From the NCBI GenBank assembly GCA_022360095.1, contig JAKSDK010000801.1, positions 143,070 through 207,069 on the forward strand: DNA of 64,000 nucleotides. The letters run 5' to 3'. Shown in pieces: positions 9,539 to 17,067 of this stretch. Position 1 is the first letter of the stretch. Every line of letters begins with the position of its first letter. The DNA comes from Phycisphaerales bacterium (GTDB lineage: Bacteria > Planctomycetota > Phycisphaerae > UBA1845 > UTPLA1). Below the pieces are notes generated by a model. That model was not told the origin of the DNA. It ran no database searches and saw nothing but the letters and a program-made list of their open reading frames with translations. The position numbers were made by a program, and so were the translations under genes.

Positions 9539-10712
9539 AGATCGTTCCAAGGGACCTAAGAAACAGGGCCGCAAGGTCCGCGTCGACTTTCGAAAGAATC
9601 GAGAGAAAACGGCGCGAGACAAGGCGCAGTGGACACGTCACTACCGTGAAGACAGCATTCAGCATGAAGACACGGCCAAGGAGCAAAGCGTTCGGGCCAA
9701 GGGCGAGTTGTCACGCAAACGAACCGTCATCATCCATGACGAATCCACCGGCGAAAAGACCTGGCAAAATGGTCTTGTCGTACGGATGCGCGGCTTGATC
9801 GCAGAGGTGGACGACGGACACGAAATCTGGGCGTGTACCGTGCGTCGGTTGCTGCGGACACGATTGATCAAGGAGCGTCATCCGATCACGGTCGGCGACC
9901 GAGTCCGATTTGTGTCGATCGATGTGGCCGGAGAGCAGAGCCAGCAGGTCAGCGATGATCGAGAACTGCCTGAAGGTGTGATCCAAGACGTTGAGGAGCG
10001 AACGACAACGCTGGTTCGTCATTACGACCGTCGGTTGCAGGTGGTCGCGGCCAATGTCGATCTTGCCTTGATCGTCGCAGCCGCCGACCAGCCGACGTTG
10101 CGACCGCATCTGATCGATCGCTATCTCGTGGCCGTCCATTGCGGGGATATGCGCCCCGTCGTCTGTATCAATAAGACGGACCTGGACTGCGACGGATTCG
10201 CGGAGGACGTCGCCGAGCGTTACCGAAGCATCGGCTATTCCGCGTTGCTCGCCTCCGTCGTTGATCATCGTGGAATCGATGAACTTCGTGAGACCCTTCG
10301 CGATCAGACGTCGGTCCTGGTCGGGCCAAGCGGCGTTGGCAAAAGCTCGTTGCTAAACACGCTGGACCCCAACCTGTCGCTGCGCGTCGGATCGCTGACG
10401 GACCTTCAGCGCGGCCGTCACACGACCACGACCGCAAACTTGTTGAAGTGGGCATTCGGCGGATATGTCGTCGACACCCCGGGCATGCGCCAATTCGACA
10501 TTGCCGATGTCGAAGCCACGGAACTCGAAGCGTATTTTCTGGAATTTGTCGATCTTATCTCAAAATGTCGCTTTCCCGATTGCTCGCATACGCACGAGGA
10601 AGATTGCGCCGTCAAAGCCGCGCTGGAAGAGGGCGCCGTCTTTCAAGAGCGATACGACAGCTATTGCAAAATGTATGAAGAATGCAGGGCAAAGGAAAAG
10701 GACAAACACTAA
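9531..10712 (+). CDS. rsgA: Ribosome small subunit-dependent GTPase A
   Basis: 393 aa with a GTG start that overlaps the previous gene by 8 bp. RsgA is a circularly permuted GTPase that helps mature the 30S subunit. The order of motifs shows this: G4 N-K-T-D at 214-217, P-loop G-P-S-G-V-G-K-S at 265-272, and G3 D-T-P-G at 315-318. An OB-fold precedes them (about 80-160) and a C-terminal zinc knuckle with C346, C351, H353 and C359 follows. A basic extension of roughly 70 residues precedes the OB-fold. It is unusually long and may contact rRNA. Confidence 0.95.
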   Translation: MAKDRSKGPKKQGRKVRVDFRKNREKTARDKAQWTRHYREDSIQHEDTAKEQSVRAKGELSRKRTVIIHDESTGEKTWQNGLVVRMRGLIAEVDDGHEIWACTVRRLLRTRLIKERHPITVGDRVRFVSIDVAGEQSQQVSDDRELPEGVIQDVEERTTTLVRHYDRRLQVVAANVDLALIVAAADQPTLRPHLIDRYLVAVHCGDMRPVVCINKTDLDCDGFAEDVAERYRSIGYSALLASVVDHRGIDELRETLRDQTSVLVGPSGVGKSSLLNTLDPNLSLRVGSLTDLQRGRHTTTTANLLKWAFGGYVVDTPGMRQFDIADVEATELEAYFLEFVDLISKCRFPDCSHTHEEDCAVKAALEEGAVFQERYDSYCKMYEECRAKEKDKH

Positions 10713-10802
10713 GTTTCATCTCTGGACAAAACGAACTGCGGACGTATGGTGCGGATGACGTTTGACCGGTCGGTTTTCGCAAGCTGACATTCTGGACGCA
10801 CA

Positions 10803-12872
10803 ATGGTCGATCACTCTCAATCCGCACCAGATACCGAGCCAAGGCGTCACGGCAGGCTCATTGCCCTCATGACCGTCGGCGGAATGATGGGGACCGTCGG
10901 TTTCTTGTCACCGGAGGCTTTGTTCGTCGTCTTGGGCGACGGTCTCGTTGCCCTCGGCATCGTTGCGGCGGCGGCCGGACTCGGGATGTGGCTGATCCTG
11001 GCGATCGGACTTCATAAAACGGAACGCCGATGGCAGCTCATTATGGCCGTGGCGTTGGGACTGGGAGCGATCTCGCTACTGGTCCTCAGTTTGGGCGTCT
11101 TAGGAATTCTGGGCCGTTCCCTATGGTTCGCACTCCTGCTTTTGTTCGCCGTTGCGGGTCTGGTCAGGATCAAAGGACTGCACGGTCAACCCGACGAGGA
11201 TTCAGATACGGCGGATTCGCGTTTGTCCTGGCTGTGGCTCACGGTCATCGGTTTCGGCGCCCTGGCGCTACTCGGCGGGACGATGCCGCCCGGTTTTCTA
11301 TGGGCCGACGAGGGTCACGGGTATGACGTCCTGGAGTATCACCTTGGCGCGCCGCGCGAGTATTATGACGCAGGCCAGATCTCCTATCTTCCGCACAACA
11401 TTTACAGCAATTTCCCATTTAACGTTGAGATGCTCTATCTGCTCTCGATGGTTCTGCATGGTGACGCCGTCACCGCCGCCTACACGGCCAAATTGTTGAA
11501 CGTGCTTCTGGCATTGCTCACCGTCGGGGGCGTCTGGCTCGCCGGTCGCGAGTTTGGTTCGGGCAGCGGAATCGTCGCCGGGCTGTCGGCAGCCACGTGC
11601 CCCTTCCTGACTTATCTCTGCGGCGTCGCGTACGTCGAAAACGGCCTGCTGTTCTATGCAGCCATGTCATTGGCATCGATCCTGCGCGCCTTTCGTGATC
11701 CTACACAGTCGGGCCGCTGGTCGCTCGCGTCCGGATTATTCTGCGGTCTCGCCTGCGGCTGCAAATACACCGCAGTGCCGGCCGTCGCGCTTCCACTCTT
11801 CATCGTCGTCGCCTTTCAGGCGATTCGACGACGCCCCATCAGCGCCCGGCTTGTGCTGCCGTTCTGTTTGGGCGGCCTCATCACATTCGGCCCCTGGCTC
11901 GTGAAAAACGTCGTGGCGACAGGAAACCCGGTTTTTCCGTTAGCGTACAACTTCCTCGGTGCAGACGACGGGATCTGGAATGACGACGGCGCAGCGCGAT
12001 GGCATGAAGGCCACCTGCCGGACCCGAAACATCGAGCAATCGGGGAACGTCTATCTCGCTTCTGGAGTCAAGTGATCGTCAAAAAGCGTTACGGTCCCAT
12101 CGTGGGGATTGGCCTCATCACGGGAATCGTCCTTTCCGGAATCGCCCGATTCAGGAGGCCCCAGGGCTCCCCGAAAAACGAGCGATTGCATCGTCAATGC
12201 CTCGGCGTCTGCCTATGCATGTGCGCGGCCGGAATTGTCTGGTGGTTAGCCTTTTCACATCTGGTTGACCGATTCGCCACGATCCTGGTCGTCCCTTGTT
12301 CGATCCTACTCGGGCAGGCCTGGTGCTTCCTACGGCTTTCTTCCTTGAAAGGCTTTGCGGCGGTGCTCCTGATCGCCTGCATCGGGGCAAATCTCCGAAC
12401 GACCTGGAGCTGGTTTGCCGACCCGAATGCGCTGGGGCCCGACCTCGAGGAATCCTACCTTGATCTCAACGTATTCGGTCAGACGGCCGTGCTCACAGAG
12501 AGCCCGAACATCAAGCGACGAAACGAAATCCTGGCTGCGAACCAGAAGCTGCTCATGGTGGGTGACGCGCGACGTTTCTACTTCAATCCCGGAGTGGATT
12601 ATTGCGTGGTTTTCAATCGCAACCCATTCGCCGAAGCCGCCGAAGCGCTCTCACCGACCGAACTTCTCGAATGGCTACGCCATCGACGTTATGCCTATGT
12701 CTATGTCGATTGGAGCGAAATGCATCGATTGCGCAACTCAAGATACGGCTTCTGGAAATCCGTCACGGCCAACCTGTTCAATGACCTGCGAAACGCCGGC
12801 CTGACACCAATCGAAAACTTCTCGTTCTCAGAGGACGGACGGCCTTACGCCACGTTGTTTGCCGTTCCGTAA
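10803..12872 (+). CDS. Polytopic GT39-like glycosyltransferase, putative
   Basis: 689 aa with about a dozen hydrophobic segments. The A-D-E-G-H-G-Y-D-V-L-E-Y-H segment near residue 170 corresponds to the first periplasmic loop of ArnT/PMT-type (GT-C, GT39) lipid-linked sugar transferases, where acidic residues are catalytic. The C-terminus is a soluble domain of about 130 residues. It probably transfers a sugar from a polyprenyl phosphate donor to a cell-envelope acceptor. The acceptor and sugar are not readable. It is 90 bp downstream of rsgA on the same strand, and its stop is 19 bp from the convergent MotA-like gene. Confidence 0.82.
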   Translation: MVDHSQSAPDTEPRRHGRLIALMTVGGMMGTVGFLSPEALFVVLGDGLVALGIVAAAAGLGMWLILAIGLHKTERRWQLIMAVALGLGAISLLVLSLGVLGILGRSLWFALLLLFAVAGLVRIKGLHGQPDEDSDTADSRLSWLWLTVIGFGALALLGGTMPPGFLWADEGHGYDVLEYHLGAPREYYDAGQISYLPHNIYSNFPFNVEMLYLLSMVLHGDAVTAAYTAKLLNVLLALLTVGGVWLAGREFGSGSGIVAGLSAATCPFLTYLCGVAYVENGLLFYAAMSLASILRAFRDPTQSGRWSLASGLFCGLACGCKYTAVPAVALPLFIVVAFQAIRRRPISARLVLPFCLGGLITFGPWLVKNVVATGNPVFPLAYNFLGADDGIWNDDGAARWHEGHLPDPKHRAIGERLSRFWSQVIVKKRYGPIVGIGLITGIVLSGIARFRRPQGSPKNERLHRQCLGVCLCMCAAGIVWWLAFSHLVDRFATILVVPCSILLGQAWCFLRLSSLKGFAAVLLIACIGANLRTTWSWFADPNALGPDLEESYLDLNVFGQTAVLTESPNIKRRNEILAANQKLLMVGDARRFYFNPGVDYCVVFNRNPFAEAAEALSPTELLEWLRHRRYAYVYVDWSEMHRLRNSRYGFWKSVTANLFNDLRNAGLTPIENFSFSEDGRPYATLFAVP

Positions 12873-12891
12873 GGCAAGTCGGACTCGGCCG

Positions 12892-13521
12892 CTATAAGGA
12901 CGGAGTCATCGAGAGCATCAGGATGCAGAAGGCGATCAGAGTCGTCATCGTGCCCGCGATCAGCGTAATGCCGGCCACACCGGCGGCCTGCCGGGCCACC
13001 GGCGAAGCCAGGGCTGCCCCATGATGTCTGCGCGCGATGAACGCAGCGAGCCCGATACAGATGACGGCGACAAACACGCCGTATAGCTGGCTCAACAACG
13101 CGAACGCCATATGTGGACCGATGAGAGACGGATCGTCAATGCTGCTCAACATCGAGATCAACCCGACCAAACTCGCCAGAAATCCGCAGGCCAACGCAAA
13201 AGCGGCCCAAAGCTGGAAGAAGGTGACGGCATCGGCGGCCGTCCGACTGGATTGCGGCTTGCGAAACAGATAACAGAACGCGTCAATGACGCCGGCTCCA
13301 CCAAAAATCGCCGTCAATATCGCAAGAGGAATGCCGACGACAACCGCCACGCTCGGAGCATTCAAGAAAGCCGTCGCCGAACCGCCTTGTGAAGAACCCG
13401 CCAGTGCAAATCCCCACAGCATGAAGAATCCGATCACCCCGACGAGGATGGAAATCATGTTTCGGTTGCGATGGATTGGAATGCTGCCGGTCGTTGAATT
13501 GTGCGCATTGATTGCTTGCAT
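12892..13521 (-). CDS. MotA/TolQ/ExbB-like proton channel family protein
   Basis: 209 aa from the ATG at 13521, which has a strong G/A-rich ribosome site (GGGGGGTGGGAAG). The longer frame to 13623 is less likely. Four hydrophobic stretches are visible. The segment V-G-L-I-S-M-L-S-S-I-D-D-P ... G-P-H-M-A-F-A-L-L-S-Q-L-Y-G-V resembles the MotA/TolQ/ExbB core, in which two helices line the ion path. No MotB, TolR or ExbD partner is adjacent, so whether it powers motility, outer-membrane transport or something else cannot be told. Confidence 0.75.
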   Translation of the reverse strand: MQAINAHNSTTGSIPIHRNRNMISILVGVIGFFMLWGFALAGSSQGGSATAFLNAPSVAVVVGIPLAILTAIFGGAGVIDAFCYLFRKPQSSRTAADAVTFFQLWAAFALACGFLASLVGLISMLSSIDDPSLIGPHMAFALLSQLYGVFVAVICIGLAAFIARRHHGAALASPVARQAAGVAGITLIAGTMTTLIAFCILMLSMTPSL

Positions 13522-13817
13522 CTTCCCACCCCCCTGCGACTGATCGCTGCCTTTCGCCTCCCGATTCCTATCGGTTTGAGCGCGATCGGCCGTTACTTCG
13601 AGCAATTTATTGAGGACGAACAAACCGATTTCGATCGGGCCCGAGAAACATCAAATTCGTTCAGACGCCAACCCAATCTTATCAGCCAATCAGGCGACGT
13701 TATGACGCGCATAATTCTGGTTTTTGCGTAGAATCGTGATAAGATGATTTCCGTCCGCGGACGTGTTTTCATACCGGTCTCAGTGCCTTTGCGAGAAATC
13801 GATTCTCAGACGAGAAG

Positions 13818-14357
13818 ATGACGGAAACCCCGAAACCGATTCAGCTGCCTGTTGACCGTACAAGGTCGATGACGCGTGGACTTTGGCGACTGGCGGCCTC
13901 GGTTCTCGTCACCGGCTCGTTATGGCAGGCAAATCCCGACTGGGGGCTGCTCTGGCAAACACATCGCGCCACGTTCCTGGCCCTGGCCACACTTTACTTG
14001 ATCATGATTGCGACATCGCTTCTGCTGCTCGCTGCCGCAACGCGATGGCTACTGCTCGCCTGCTGGATGGCCGAACTCGGCGTCGAGATTTCGCCGGAAA
14101 GTGTCCGAATGAAATTGGGACCTTTCGGCCGGAAAACCTATGATTGGTCCGGGATTCAAATGAAAATCGAGGCGGATTTCGACTGGGAGCTGATCGACCA
14201 CATGCTGGGCGATACCGTCGTACCATCGATGCGGCATCCCGATTGTGGCGAAGATCTGTTATTGCGCATTCAAAGATTCGCCGGTCTGGAGACGGAAGAA
14301 TTGATGGCTTTGCTGCGCCCCTATGTGAAACGGGCGCTGTCCGATATGGCCGGATGA
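13818..14357 (+). CDS. Hypothetical membrane protein
   Basis: 179 aa, family not recognised. Two hydrophobic segments (about residues 25-40 and 55-85) precede a soluble C-terminal half with alternating acidic and hydrophobic residues (W-S-G-I-Q-M-K-I-E-A-D-F-D-W and E-T-E-E-L-M-A-L-L-R-P-Y-V). The layout resembles small proteins with a PH-like (DUF-type) cytoplasmic domain, but I cannot confirm this. It is divergent from the MotA-like gene and convergent with the lipoprotein gene downstream. Confidence 0.7.
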   Translation: MTETPKPIQLPVDRTRSMTRGLWRLAASVLVTGSLWQANPDWGLLWQTHRATFLALATLYLIMIATSLLLLAAATRWLLLACWMAELGVEISPESVRMKLGPFGRKTYDWSGIQMKIEADFDWELIDHMLGDTVVPSMRHPDCGEDLLLRIQRFAGLETEELMALLRPYVKRALSDMAG

Positions 14358-14382
14358 TGATATTGCGAGAAGCAAAGTCCGC

Positions 14383-14943
14383 TTATTTTACGACCAACGC
14401 CGCGATGAATGTCATTTCGACGTCAACCACGTCCGGCCGAACCGCCGGCTGAAGCGGGTTGAATTTATAAAACTCGCCCGTGACCGCCCCGTGAATTTCG
14501 TCCTCGGTGTGTTTGGTGATCTTCATGGACGCAAACTTTGGTTGATACGCCGCGGTCGCGGCGAAAATGCCCGGTCCGTTTCTGTCGTAATGACGACCGC
14601 CCAACAGATAGATTTCCGATTTCGCGAGCTTTGCCAGCGATGATGCCTTTTCAAACTTATAGAACAACAGGCGCAAGCCATCCGGGCCAGGCTGCGCGGT
14701 CTTCAAGGTCAACCCCATTTGCGTGGGGTACGAAGGGTCGTGTTGAAGGACAAAAACCAGATTTGGAACCGTCATCATGCGATCGGCGCGGACGCTTGCA
14801 ACATGACGCTCATCCACATCAACGGCGAGCATGGGTGCAGGATTCGGCTGCTGCGGCGGGTCATCCCGACAACCAGCGCACAGAAGCAACACCAATGACC
14901 ATTTTGCAAGAATGTGAACTCGCCAAACCATGGAAAAATGCAT
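14383..14943 (-). CDS. Putative lipoprotein of unknown function
   Basis: 186 aa. The N-terminus is a hydrophobic leader ending L-L-L-C-A-G-C, a plausible though imperfect lipobox with the lipidated Cys at residue 25. A proline-rich linker follows, then a beta-rich domain of about 140 residues with a well-spaced hydrophobic pattern. No known family is recognised. The ATG at 14943 is used; a second ATG at 14931 would still give a full signal sequence. No convincing Shine-Dalgarno site precedes either. Confidence 0.7.
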   Translation of the reverse strand: MHFSMVWRVHILAKWSLVLLLCAGCRDDPPQQPNPAPMLAVDVDERHVASVRADRMMTVPNLVFVLQHDPSYPTQMGLTLKTAQPGPDGLRLLFYKFEKASSLAKLAKSEIYLLGGRHYDRNGPGIFAATAAYQPKFASMKITKHTEDEIHGAVTGEFYKFNPLQPAVRPDVVDVEMTFIAALVVK

Positions 14944-15099
14944 GCTCTACGAAGCGAACTTTTCCCCACATGAAGTCGAAAGAACATTTTCGGGTTTTAT
15001 GTTCCACTGTCAACCAGACCGTACGACACACGACCGCCACGACGGCATCCCCCTAAGGCCGATGCCATCTCCATATTCCGCTATTTCTCTTTCAGTCTA

Positions 15100-15348
15100 A
15101 AATGTATGGTGGTTCGGAATCCGACGAAAAAGTCGCCCGCGTTTCCAAAAAAGCGGAAACCGAAACACCGCCCGATAAAAGCGCGCTTCATAAAACAACG
15201 GTTAAAACCGTCGCCGTTGTTATCGCTCGCTAAAGCCTTGCTAGACAGGTGCCGATAGTAATACGCGAGGCTGTGGGTCTTCCGCCGTTTGGCGGGACAG
15301 CCTGGCTTGGAGGATCCGAGTAACGGCGAGCTCGGATCCTCTTTTTTT
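15100..15348 (+). ncRNA. Candidate structured RNA (or 43-codon ORF) ending in an intrinsic terminator
   Basis: Nested inverted repeats are packed into this interval. GTTTCC/GGAAAC pair at 15141-15146 with 15155-15160. AACAACGG/CCGTTGTT pair at 15194-15201 with 15214-15221. AAGCC/GGCTT (15233-15237 with 15304-15308) enclose AGGCTG/CAGCCT (15268-15273 with 15298-15303), which enclose CCGCC/GGCGG (15282-15286 with 15291-15295). A strong plus-strand terminator follows at 15310-15348, yet no plus-strand gene lies nearby. An alternative reading is a 43-residue Lys-rich ORF at 15102-15233 (starts M-Y-G-G-S-E-S-D) without a Shine-Dalgarno site. I match no known RNA family: the 4.5S/SRP core, tmRNA and RNase P signatures are absent. 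Confidence 0.4.
15310..15348 (+). terminator. Intrinsic terminator
   Basis: A perfect 11-bp stem, GAGGATCCGAG (15310-15320) with CTCGGATCCTC (15331-15341), a 10-nt loop, then seven T residues on the plus strand. There is no T-run on the minus strand. Confidence 0.85.
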
Positions 15349-15425
15349 GCGCGCTCATCGACAGAGCACGGAAACGATCACGCGGTTTTTGCGCACAGGG
15401 ACGCAACAAATGCGCTTGGTATCCA

Positions 15426-16169
15426 TCACCGAAGCAACCGGACGTTTCTGACGAACTCTGCGACTTCCATGATCGATGACCGGCCTTCAACTTCGTGTTC
15501 AAGTCCCAGGAATTGAAAACCCAGCCCCAAACGATCTTTGCCATGCATGACACAGTGACGATATCGCCCTTCGACCACGATGGGCTGTGAACTGGTTCGA
15601 ACCGTAATTTCGATGCCGACCACATCCCCTACCCGAAGTCGTGGGTTCTGATCGGCCCGAATATCCATCAGGACGCCGCCCATGGACATGTTCGCCACCC
15701 GTCCGGAGCACAGAGGCCAGGCTACGGCCTGAGGATCGGGCACGCCACCCTCCCAGAGCTTGACGGCGATGAAGTGGTCCGACGGTATCGTGACACGCTG
15801 GTAGGCACGGCGCTGCAGCTCGCGCATTTGTTCGGGCGTCCGAAGGATCAACGTATCCCTTTGATCGCCGTTTTCATCCGACTCGACGCGGCGCATCACG
15901 ATGGGACTCACGAAAAGGCACTTCTTGTGGCTTCTTCGAAAAGAAATTCCGAGGGCCATACCGACCGTCAGCTCAGGCGGAGCACCGAGGTCAGGGGCCA
16001 TCGGATAGGTGATCTGCAGGAGTCCCTGCTCGGGATCGAAACGAATAAACTGAGATCGCAGGTTGATCCAGCCTTCATCGGTCGCGCATGACACCATGAT
16101 GTCGGCCCGCTTTTCCACGGCCCACTCGAGGATTGATCGTTGTGCTGTCGGTTCGGGATTCAGATTCAT
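15426..16169 (-). CDS. PilZ domain protein (putative c-di-GMP receptor)
   Basis: 247 aa. The ATG at 16169 overlaps the stop of the upstream PilZ gene as ATGA, so translational coupling decides the start. The N-terminal half (about residues 1-110) resembles the YcgR-type beta domain. The C-terminal half has the PilZ c-di-GMP signature: R-R-A-Y-Q-R near 123-128 and N-M-S-M-G-G about 45 residues later. It should bind cyclic di-GMP and pass the signal to motility, adhesion or polysaccharide export. Its neighbour is a second PilZ protein of the same architecture. Confidence 0.9.
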   Translation of the reverse strand: MNLNPEPTAQRSILEWAVEKRADIMVSCATDEGWINLRSQFIRFDPEQGLLQITYPMAPDLGAPPELTVGMALGISFRRSHKKCLFVSPIVMRRVESDENGDQRDTLILRTPEQMRELQRRAYQRVTIPSDHFIAVKLWEGGVPDPQAVAWPLCSGRVANMSMGGVLMDIRADQNPRLRVGDVVGIEITVRTSSQPIVVEGRYRHCVMHGKDRLGLGFQFLGLEHEVEGRSSIMEVAEFVRNVRLLR

Positions 16170-16873
16170 ACGCACACTTCCGACTCGACCGGATCGGCCT
16201 TGCCCCCTTCAACGGCTATTCGCAATGCCGAAATCACTTGAGCGTCTTTCTCGGCGGCAACAAATTGAAGTCCCAAAATAGTATGTCCCTCGCTGGCCGG
16301 GGTTTTGTTCGTGACGCGGGCACTGAGCTCAAATGGTTGCTCATGCTCAGGCAATTCAAACGAAACACTGAGTTCCGCTTTCTTTTCGATCAGTGCCGAG
16401 ACGGCGTCCTCCAGCCGGCAGGCGATTCCGTCCGCACTGATGTTCAGCAGATTGACCTTATGCCGATGCGTCTGACATGCCCTCTCCCACTGCAAGGTCA
16501 CCTTGGAAGACGGCGCGAGCTTCGCCCGCAGGAACCGCCGGCGTTCGAGAATGCCCATCGTTTTAGGACGTTGAATCGCAATCGAGCGCGTCTTGCCCCA
16601 TTGCGGGACGGTCGTGACGTTGGTGGAAAACGTATAACGTCTGTCGCCATACAGGAACGCCTGACACTGAACGCCCGCTAGGCTTTCAAAATCGACCTCC
16701 GGATGCCCCGTCACCTCCATAAGCAAGGCGGTGTCGTCGCCGGAGATCAGGACTCCGTTGATGGTCGTGTTCGGGAAGGCCGCCGACTCGAGGACAACCT
16801 GAACACGACTTGTTATCGCCGTATCGATTGCCTTGGCCGCAGCCGACGAATCAATGGTCTGAGTCGCCCGCAT
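16166..16873 (-). CDS. PilZ domain protein (putative c-di-GMP receptor)
   Basis: 235 aa from the ATG at 16873, preceded by AGGGG at 8 nt; the frame extends to 16942 without conserved residues. A YcgR-like N-terminal domain is followed by a PilZ domain with R-R-R-F-L-R-A and N-I-S-A-D-G, the two c-di-GMP binding motifs. It overlaps the second PilZ gene by 4 bp. Only the overall layout is shared by eye, so this is probably an old duplication. Confidence 0.9.
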   Translation of the reverse strand: MRATQTIDSSAAAKAIDTAITSRVQVVLESAAFPNTTINGVLISGDDTALLMEVTGHPEVDFESLAGVQCQAFLYGDRRYTFSTNVTTVPQWGKTRSIAIQRPKTMGILERRRFLRAKLAPSSKVTLQWERACQTHRHKVNLLNISADGIACRLEDAVSALIEKKAELSVSFELPEHEQPFELSARVTNKTPASEGHTILGLQFVAAEKDAQVISALRIAVEGGKADPVESEVCV

Positions 16874-17067
16874 GGTTGGACCCCTGTCAGTTGACGAACT
16901 CGTCTGAGAGGGCCACTCGCTCCCCTCGATTACCGGCTCCACGAGATCGAGCCGGACCTATTGCGCTATTCGGCCGGACCCCTTGATCACTTGAAGTAAC
17001 GAGGGCCGGTAAGCCCACCGTTATGGACGTGAGATCGACCGGACGTGTTGCACCGAAGGTTGCCGGC

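Larger units (their letters stand above)
14944..15425. other. Gene-free interval with candidate structured RNA
   Basis: 482 bp between two minus-strand genes. The left part holds the upstream region of the lipoprotein gene. The right part holds the candidate RNA and its terminator, listed separately. No protein-coding gene longer than 43 codons is convincing here. Confidence 0.6.

Noticed and set aside
15102..15348. Known RNA families (SRP, tmRNA, RNase P, c-di-GMP riboswitch)
   Set aside because: A short C-G-C-T-A-A-A-G-C-C stretch resembles part of the c-di-GMP-I riboswitch, but the rest of its conserved core is missing. The other families' signatures are absent.
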